Assembly: GCA_036897095.1 (NCBI GenBank)
Contig: JAYMSP010001182.1
Coordinates: 1-35,174 of the forward strand
Direction: 5' to 3'
DNA: 35,174 bases
DNA from: Plantago elongata
Lineage: Eukaryota > Streptophyta > Magnoliopsida > Lamiales > Plantaginaceae
Shown here: positions 29,201 to 35,174 of the stretch, in pieces
Numbering within the stretch: the first letter of the stretch is position 1
How the letters are laid out: every line of letters begins with the position of its first letter
Made by a program: the position numbers and the translations under genes
Notes under the pieces: generated by a model
Database searches by the model: none
What the model was told of the DNA's origin: nothing
What the model saw: the letters and a program-made list of their open reading frames with translations, nothing else

Positions 29201-32200
29201 CCTGAAGAAGGGGATAAGCTAAGGGTTTCTACGTCGAATTGTAAATCGAGAAAATTTAAACATCATGATAATCCCACTCCCAATGAAGGGAAGAAGCTAA
29301 ATGTTTCTACCTAGAATAGTAGATCGAGGGAATTGAACTGTTGTGAGAATGCCACTCCCGGAGTAGGAGAGAAGCTAAAGGTTTCTACCTCTAATGGTAG
29401 ATCGAGGAAATTGAACCATCGTGGGAATGTCACTCTCAAAGAAGGGGACAAGCTAATGGTTTCTACCTCGTAATGAACCATCGTGAGAATCACACACAAA
29501 AAGAAGGCAAGAAGCAAAAGGTTTCTACCTCGAATGGTTGATTGATGAAATAGGACCATAGTGAGAATCCCACACCCGAAGATGGGGAGAAGCCAAGGGT
29601 TTCTACCTCGAATGGTAGATAGAGGAAATTGAACCATCATGAGAATCCCACACCCAATGAAGGGAAGAAGCTAAATTTTTCTACCTCGAATGGTAGATCG
29701 AGGGAATTGAACCATTGTGAGAATTCCACTCTCAAAGAAGGGTACAAGCTAATGGTTTCTACCTCGAATGGTAGATCGATGAAATAGAACCATCATGAGA
29801 ATCCCATTCCTGAAGAAAGGGAGAAGCTAAGGGTCTCTACCTCGAACTGTAAATCAAGGAAATTGAACCATCATGAGAATCCCACTCCCAAAGAAGGGAA
29901 GAGGCTAAATGTTTCTACCTCGAGTAGTAAATCGAGGGAATTGAACAGTTGTGAGAATACCACACTCAAAGAAGGGTAGAATCTAATAGTTTCTACCTCG
30001 AATTTTAGATCAAGAAATTGACCCATTGTTTGAATCCCACAACCAAAGAACAGGAGAAGCTAAAGGTTTCTACCTCGAATGGTAGATTGAAAAATTTGAA
30101 CCATTGTGGGAATGCCTCTCAAAGAAGGGGACAAGCTAATGGTTTCCACCTCGTATTGAACCACCGTGAGAATCCCACACAAAAAGAAAGAAAGAAGCTA
30201 AAGGTTTCTACCTCGAATGGTAGATCGAGGAAATAGAACCATCGTAACAATCCCATACTCGAACAAGGGGACAAGCAAAGAGTTTCTACCTCGAATGGTA
30301 GATCGATTAAATTGAACCATCATGAGAATCCCACTCCCGAAGATGGGGAGATAGCCAAGGGTTTCTACCTCGAATGGTAGATCGAGGAAATTGAAACATC
30401 ACGAGAATCCCACACCCAAAGAAGGGAAGAAGCTAAATGTTTCTACCTCGAATGGTAGATCGAGGGAATTGAACCATTGTGAGAATTCCACTCTCAAAGA
30501 AGGGGACAAGCCAATGGTTTCTACTTCGTGTTGAACTATCGTCAGTATTTTTTTTAATAAATTGAACTTTGTATTAAGAGAAAAATGAAAACAGAGTACT
30601 ACAAGAAAAGTAAAGGGGAGAAGCTAAAGGTTTCTACCTCGAATGGAAGATCGAGGAAATTGAACCACCATGAGAATCGCACACCCAAATAAGGGGAAAA
30701 GCTAAATGTTTCTACCTCAAATGGTAGATTAATGAAATTGAACCATCGTGAGAATCCCAATACCGAGGTATGAGAGAAACTAAAGGTTTCTACCTCGAAT
30801 GGTAGATCGAGGAAATTGAAACATTGTGGGAATGTCACTCTCAAAGAAGAGGACAAGCGAATGGTTTCGACATCATATTGAAAAATCGTGAGAAACCCAC
30901 ATCCAAAAAAGGCGAGAAGCTAAAGGTTTCTACCTCGAATGGTAGATCGAGGAAATAGAACCATCGAGAGAATCCCAAACCTGAAGAAGGGGATAAGCTA
31001 AGGGTTTCTACGTCGAATTGTAAATTGAGGAAATTTAACCATCATGAGAATCCCACTCCCAAAGAAGGGAAGAAGCTAAATGTTTCTACCTCGAATAGTA
31101 GATCGAGGGAATTGAAAAGTTGTGAGAATACCACTCCCAGAGTAGGAGAGAAGCTAAAGGTTTCTACATCTAATGGTAGATCGAGGAAATTGAACCGTTG
31201 TGGGAATGTCACTCTCAAAGAAGGGGACAAGCTAATGGTTTCTACATCGTAATGAACCATCATGAGAATCCCACAATAAAAGAAGGCAAGAAGCAAAAGG
31301 TCTACCTTGAATGGTTGATCGATGAAATAGAACCATAGTGAGAATCCCACACCCGAAGATGGGGAGAAGCCAAGGGTTTCTACCTCGAATGGTAGATAGA
31401 GGAAATTAAACCTTCATGAGAATCTCACTCCCAAAGAAGGGAAGAAGCTAAATTTTTCTACCTCGAATGTTAGATCGAGGATATTGAACCATTGTGAGAA
31501 TTCCACTCTCAAAGAAGGGGACAAGCTAATGGTTTCTACCTCGAATGTTAGATCGATGAAATAGAACCATCATGAGAATCCCAGTCCTGAAGAAAGGGAG
31601 AAGCTAAGGGTCTCTACCTCGAACTATAAATTGAGGAAATTGAACCATCATGAGAATCCCACTCCCGAAGAAGGGAAGAAGTTAAATGTTTCTACCTCGT
31701 ATAGTAAATCGAGGGAATTGAACAGTTGTGAGAATACCACTCTCAACGAAGGGGAGAATCTAATAGTTTCTACCTCAAATTTTAGATCAAGAAATTGACC
31801 CATTGTTAGAAACCCACAACCAAAGAACGCGAGAAGCTAAAGGTTTCTTCCTCGAATGGTAGACCGAGGAAATTGAACCATCTTGAAAATCCCACTCCCA
31901 AAGATGGGATGAAGCTAAAGATTTCTACCTCAAATGGTAGATCGAGGGAATTGAACCGTTGTGAGAATGCCACTCTCGAAGAAGGGGATAAGCTAATGGT
32001 TTCTACCTCGAATTGTAAATCAAGGAAATGAACCATTGTTAGAATCCCACAACCAAAGAACAGGAAAAGCTAAAGGTTTCTACCTCAAATGGTAGATTGA
32101 GAAAATTGAACCATTGTAGGAATGCCACTCTCAAAGAAGGGGACAAGCTAATGGTTTCTACCTCGTATTGAACCACCGTGAGAATCCCACACAAAAAGAA

Positions 32201-33640
32201 GGAAAGAAGCTAAAGGTTTCTACCTCGAATGGTAGATCATGGAAATAGGACCATTGTGAGAATCCCACACCCGAAGATGGGGAGATAGCCAAGGGTTTCT
32301 ACCTCGAATGGTAGATCGAGGAAATTGAAACATCATGAGAATCCCACACCCAAAGAAGGGAAGAAGCTAAATGTTTCTACCTCGAATGGTAGATCGAGGG
32401 AATTGAACCATTGTGAGAATTCCACTCTCAAACAAGGGGACAAGCCAATGGTTTCTACTTCGTATTGAACAATCGTCAGTATCCCATACCCAAAGAAGGA
32501 GAGAAGCTAAAGGTTTCTACCTCTAATGGAAGATCAAGGAAATTGAACCACCGTGAGAATCCCACACCCAAATAAGGGGAGAAGCTAAATGGTTGTACCT
32601 CGAATGGTAGATCAATGAAATTGAACCATCGTGAGAATGCCACTGCCGAAGTATGAGAGAAGCTAAAGGTTTCTACCTTGAATGGTAGATCGAGAAAATT
32701 GAAACATTGTGGGAATGTCACTCTCAATGAAGGGGACAAGCTAATGGTTTCTACATCATATTGAAAAATCAGGAGAAACCCACATCCAAAAAAGGCGAGA
32801 AGCTAAAGGTTTCTACCTCGAATGGTAGATCGAGGATATAGAACCATTGTGAGAATCCAAAACCTGAATAAGGGGAAATGCTAAGGGTTTCTACCTCGAA
32901 TTGTAAATCGAGGAAATTTAACCATCATGAGAATCCCACTCCCAAATAAGGGAAGAAGCTAATTGTTCCTACCTCGAATAGTAGATCGAGGGAATTGAAC
33001 AATTGTTAGAATGCCACTCTCAAAGAAATTGAACCATTGTTCGAAACCCACAACCAAAGAACCGGAGAAGCTAAAGGTTTCTTCCTCGAATGGTAAATCG
33101 AGGAAATTGAACCATAGTGAGAATCCAACTCCCAAAGAGGGGAAGAAGCTAAAGGTTTCTACCTCGAATGGTAGATCGAGTGAATTGAACCGCTGTGAGA
33201 ATGACACTCTCAAATAAAGGAAGAAGCTAATGGTTTCCACCTCGAATTGTAAATTAAGGAATTGACCCATTGTTAGAATCCCACAACCAAAGAACGGGAG
33301 AAGCTAAAGGTTTCTACCTCGAATGGTAGATCAAGAAAATTGAACCATTGTAGGAATGCCACTCTCAAAGTAGGGGACAAGCTAATGGTTTCTTCCTCGT
33401 ATTGAACAATCGTGAGAATCCCACACCCAAAGAAGGGGAGAAGCTAAAGGTTTCTTACTATAATGGTAGATCAAGGAAATAGAACCATCGTGAGAATCTC
33501 ACACCTGAATAAGGGGAGAAGCTAAGGGTTACTACCTCGAATGGTAGATCGAGGAAATTAAACCATCATGAGAATCCCACTCCCAAAGAAGGGAAGAAGC
33601 TAAAGGTTTCTACCTTGAATGGTAGATCGAGGGAATTGAT
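29201..33640 (+). repeat. Higher-order repeat, period about 1.8-1.9 kb (two copies plus part of a third)
   Basis: Diagnostic variant monomers recur in the same order. The marker 'cctgaagaaggggataagct' (with minor changes) is at 29201, 30980 and 32863, giving steps of 1779 and 1883 bp. Following variants also match in order, for example 'gagtaggagagaagctaaag' (about 29361 and 31140), 'gaagaaagggagaagctaag' (about 29813 and 31590) and 'agatcaagaaattgacccat' (about 30007 and 31783). The copies differ by gain or loss of whole monomers (extra units at about 31830-32040) and by an insertion in copy 1. The third copy is incomplete. Confidence 0.85.
30545..30613 (-). mobile_element. Short non-satellite insertion in array B (possible LINE/SINE 3' remnant)
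   Basis: About 70 bp beginning with a T run ('tattttttttaataaattga...actacaagaaaagtaaa') replaces part of one monomer. The equivalent site in the next higher-order copy (about 32475) is uninterrupted. A leading T-tract on the plus strand means an A-tail on the minus strand, consistent with a 3' fragment of a non-LTR element. It post-dates the ~1.8-kb duplication or was lost from the other copy. Confidence 0.45.
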
Positions 33641-33652
33641 CCGTTTTGAGAA

Positions 33653-35174
33653 TTCCAGTCTCCAAGAAGGTGAGAACCTAATGGTTTCTACCTCGAATTG
33701 TAGATCAAGGAATTGAACCATGGTTAGAATCCGACATCCAAAGAACGGGACAAGTTAATGGTTTCTACCTCAAATGATTGATTGAGGAAATTGAACCATA
33801 GTGAGAAACCCACTTCTAAAGAAGGGAAGAAGCTCGAGGTTTCTACCTCGAATGGAAGATCAAGGGAATTTAACAATTGTGAGAATGTGACTCAGAACGG
33901 AGAAGAGAAGCTAAAGGTTTCTACCTCGAATGATAGATCAAGGGAATTGAACCATTGTGAAAATCCCACACCCAAAGAAGGGGAGAAGCTAACGGTTTCT
34001 ACCTTGAATGGAAGATCGAGAAAATGTAACCATCGGTTATAATCCCACACCCGAAGAAGGGGAGAAGCTAATGGTTTCTTTCTCAAATGTTAGATCGAGG
34101 GAATTGAACCATTGTGAGAATTCCAGTCTCCAAGAAGGGGAGAAGCTAATGTTTTCTACCTCGAATTGTAGATTAAGGAATTGAACCATTGTTAGAATCC
34201 GACATCCAAAGAATGGGACAAGTTAATGGTTTCTACCTCGAATGGTAGATTGAGGAAATTGAACCATAGTAAGAAACCCACTCCCAAAGAAGGGAAGATG
34301 CTAAAGTTTTCTACCTCGAATAGTAGATAGAGAAAATTGAACCATTGTGGGAATGCCACTCTCAAAGTAGGGGACAAGCTAATGGTTTCTACCTCGTATT
34401 AAACCATCGTGAGAATCCCACACCCAAAGAAGGGGAGAAGCTATAAAGGTTTCTACCTCGAATGGTAGATTGAGGAAATAGAACCATCGTGAGAATCTCA
34501 CACCCGAAGAAGGGGAGAAGCAAACGGTTTCTGCATCGAATGGTAGATCGAGTAAATTGAACCATCTTGAGAATCCCGCTCCCAAAGAAGGGAAGAAGCT
34601 AAATAATTCTACCTTGAATGGTAGATCGGGGGAATTGAACCGTTGTGAGAATTCCAGTCTCCAAGAAGTGGAGAAGCTAATGGTTTCTACCTCGAATTGT
34701 AGATCAAGGAATTGAACCATTGTTAGAATCCGACATCCAAAGAACAGGACAAGTTAATGGTTTCTACCTCGAATGGTTGATTGAGGAAATTGAACCATAG
34801 TGAGAAACCCACTCCAAAAGAAGGGAAGAAGCTAAAGGTTTCTACCTCAAATGGTAGATAGAGAAAATTGAACGTTCGTGAGAATCCTACTCCCAAAGAA
34901 GCGGAGAAATTAAGGGTTTCTACATAGAATGGTAGATCGAGGTAGTTTTAACAATTGTGAGAATGTCACTCAGAAAGAAGAAGAGAAGCTAAAGGCTCCT
35001 ACCTCGAAAGATAGATCAAGGGAATTGAACCATTGTGAGAATCCCAAACACAAAGAAGGGGAATAGCTAGTGGTTTCTACCTCGAATGGAAGATCGATAA
35101 AATTGAACCATCGTGAGAATCCCACACCCGAAAAAGGGGAGAAGCTAAGGGTTTCTACCTCAAATTGTAGATCG
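33653..35174 (+). repeat. Second higher-order repeat, period about 0.47-0.53 kb
   Basis: The variant 'ttccagtctccaagaag' followed by 'tccgacatccaaagaa' and 'gggacaagttaatggtttc' occurs at 33653, 34121 and 34652 (steps of 468, exactly six 78-bp monomers, and 531 bp). This block differs from the ~1.8-kb family to its left, so the array contains at least two homogenisation domains. Confidence 0.75.

Larger units (their letters stand above)
29178..35174 (+). repeat. 78-bp satellite, array B (about 75 monomers, runs off the window)
   Basis: Same monomer and orientation as array A: GAGAAGCTAAAGGTTTCTAC, then the CCTCGAATGGTAGATCGAGG dyad, then an AATTGAACCATCGTGAGAAT-type segment and a CCCACTCCCAAAGAAGG-type segment. 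Shortened units with CCTCGTATTGAACC, about 16 bp less, recur at regular places. The unit length is divisible by three, so long frames stay open on each strand: on the minus strand a 26-residue unit with WFNFLDLPFEVETFSF, on the plus strand one with KLKVSTSNGRSRKLNHCENP. The shortened units and scattered indels break these frames into pieces of 60-113 codons. Larger periods are listed separately. The left edge adjoins the gag start of the retroelement; the right edge is outside the window. Confidence 0.95.

Noticed and set aside
29311-34720. Many 60-113-codon minus- and plus-strand open frames in the satellite arrays (also 10757-12138)
   Set aside because: They are repeats of the same 26-residue translation of the 78-bp unit and carry no independent gene signals; reported as a property of the satellite, not as genes.
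10757-35174. CRISPR-like direct repeats
   Set aside because: Units are contiguous without unique spacers, the context is a plant nuclear genome, and the structure is a satellite.
1-35174. tRNA, rRNA or other structured RNA genes
   Set aside because: No cloverleaf with A and B boxes or rRNA-like sequence was recognised by eye; a tRNAscan or Infernal run would be needed to exclude them.

Overview
This window is nuclear DNA from a flowering plant, most likely a eudicot. The evidence is spliced genes with GT-AG introns and TATA boxes, plant-type mobile elements (a Stowaway-like MITE, hAT elements, a Tat-lineage Ty3/gypsy retrotransposon), a plant-type small PPR gene, and a 78-bp satellite. The species cannot be named from sequence alone. 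I see no intact host gene. Everything recognisable is a fragment, a pseudogene, a mobile element or a tandem repeat.

Layout. (1) 1-0.66 kb: C-terminal part of a NAM-associated-domain protein of the kind that accompanies PIF/Harbinger elements. (2) 2.25-5.9 kb, minus strand: pseudogene of a small THA8-like (At1g62350/At3g46870-type) PPR protein, with one frameshift, one internal stop and a MITE in its intron. Its TATA box and non-coding first exon lie at 5.5-5.9 kb. (3) 4.92-6.21 kb and 8.36-9.65 kb: two arms of a ~1.29-kb inverted duplication of that gene's 5' end and promoter, around a ~2.15-kb spacer. (4) 10.76-12.15 kb: first array of a 78-bp satellite. (5) 12.2-16.8 kb: tandem duplication split by a Stowaway MITE, a GC-rich leader split by a 671-bp hAT-type non-autonomous element with 8-bp target duplications, then a decayed BED-finger hAT transposase gene. 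(6) About 16.8-29.18 kb: a large Tat-lineage retrotransposon on the minus strand (gag, protease, RT, RNase H, integrase), followed by a block of oppositely oriented extra genes (plus strand, 18.0-22.7 kb) with their own TATA boxes and introns, then a probable 3' LTR. The 5' LTR is missing; satellite begins 18 bp upstream of the gag ATG. (7) 29.18-35.17 kb: second satellite array, same monomer and orientation as the first, with nested higher-order periods of about 1.8-1.9 kb and about 0.5 kb.

How the parts relate. The retrotransposon carries two opposed transcription units that meet tail to tail near 22.7-23.15 kb: minus-strand gag-pol for replication, and a plus-strand pair of extra genes, one with a domain resembling the Pfam 'putative gypsy type transposon' (Transposase_28) family. 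Decay of gag-pro is mostly by nonsense codons of the type made by C-to-T change, as expected for a methylated element. The best candidates for something undescribed are the antisense gene block, the satellite (open in one frame on each strand, a dyad in each unit, two higher-order periods, one array abutting gag), and the inverted duplication of a PPR promoter, which could make long double-stranded RNA if read through.
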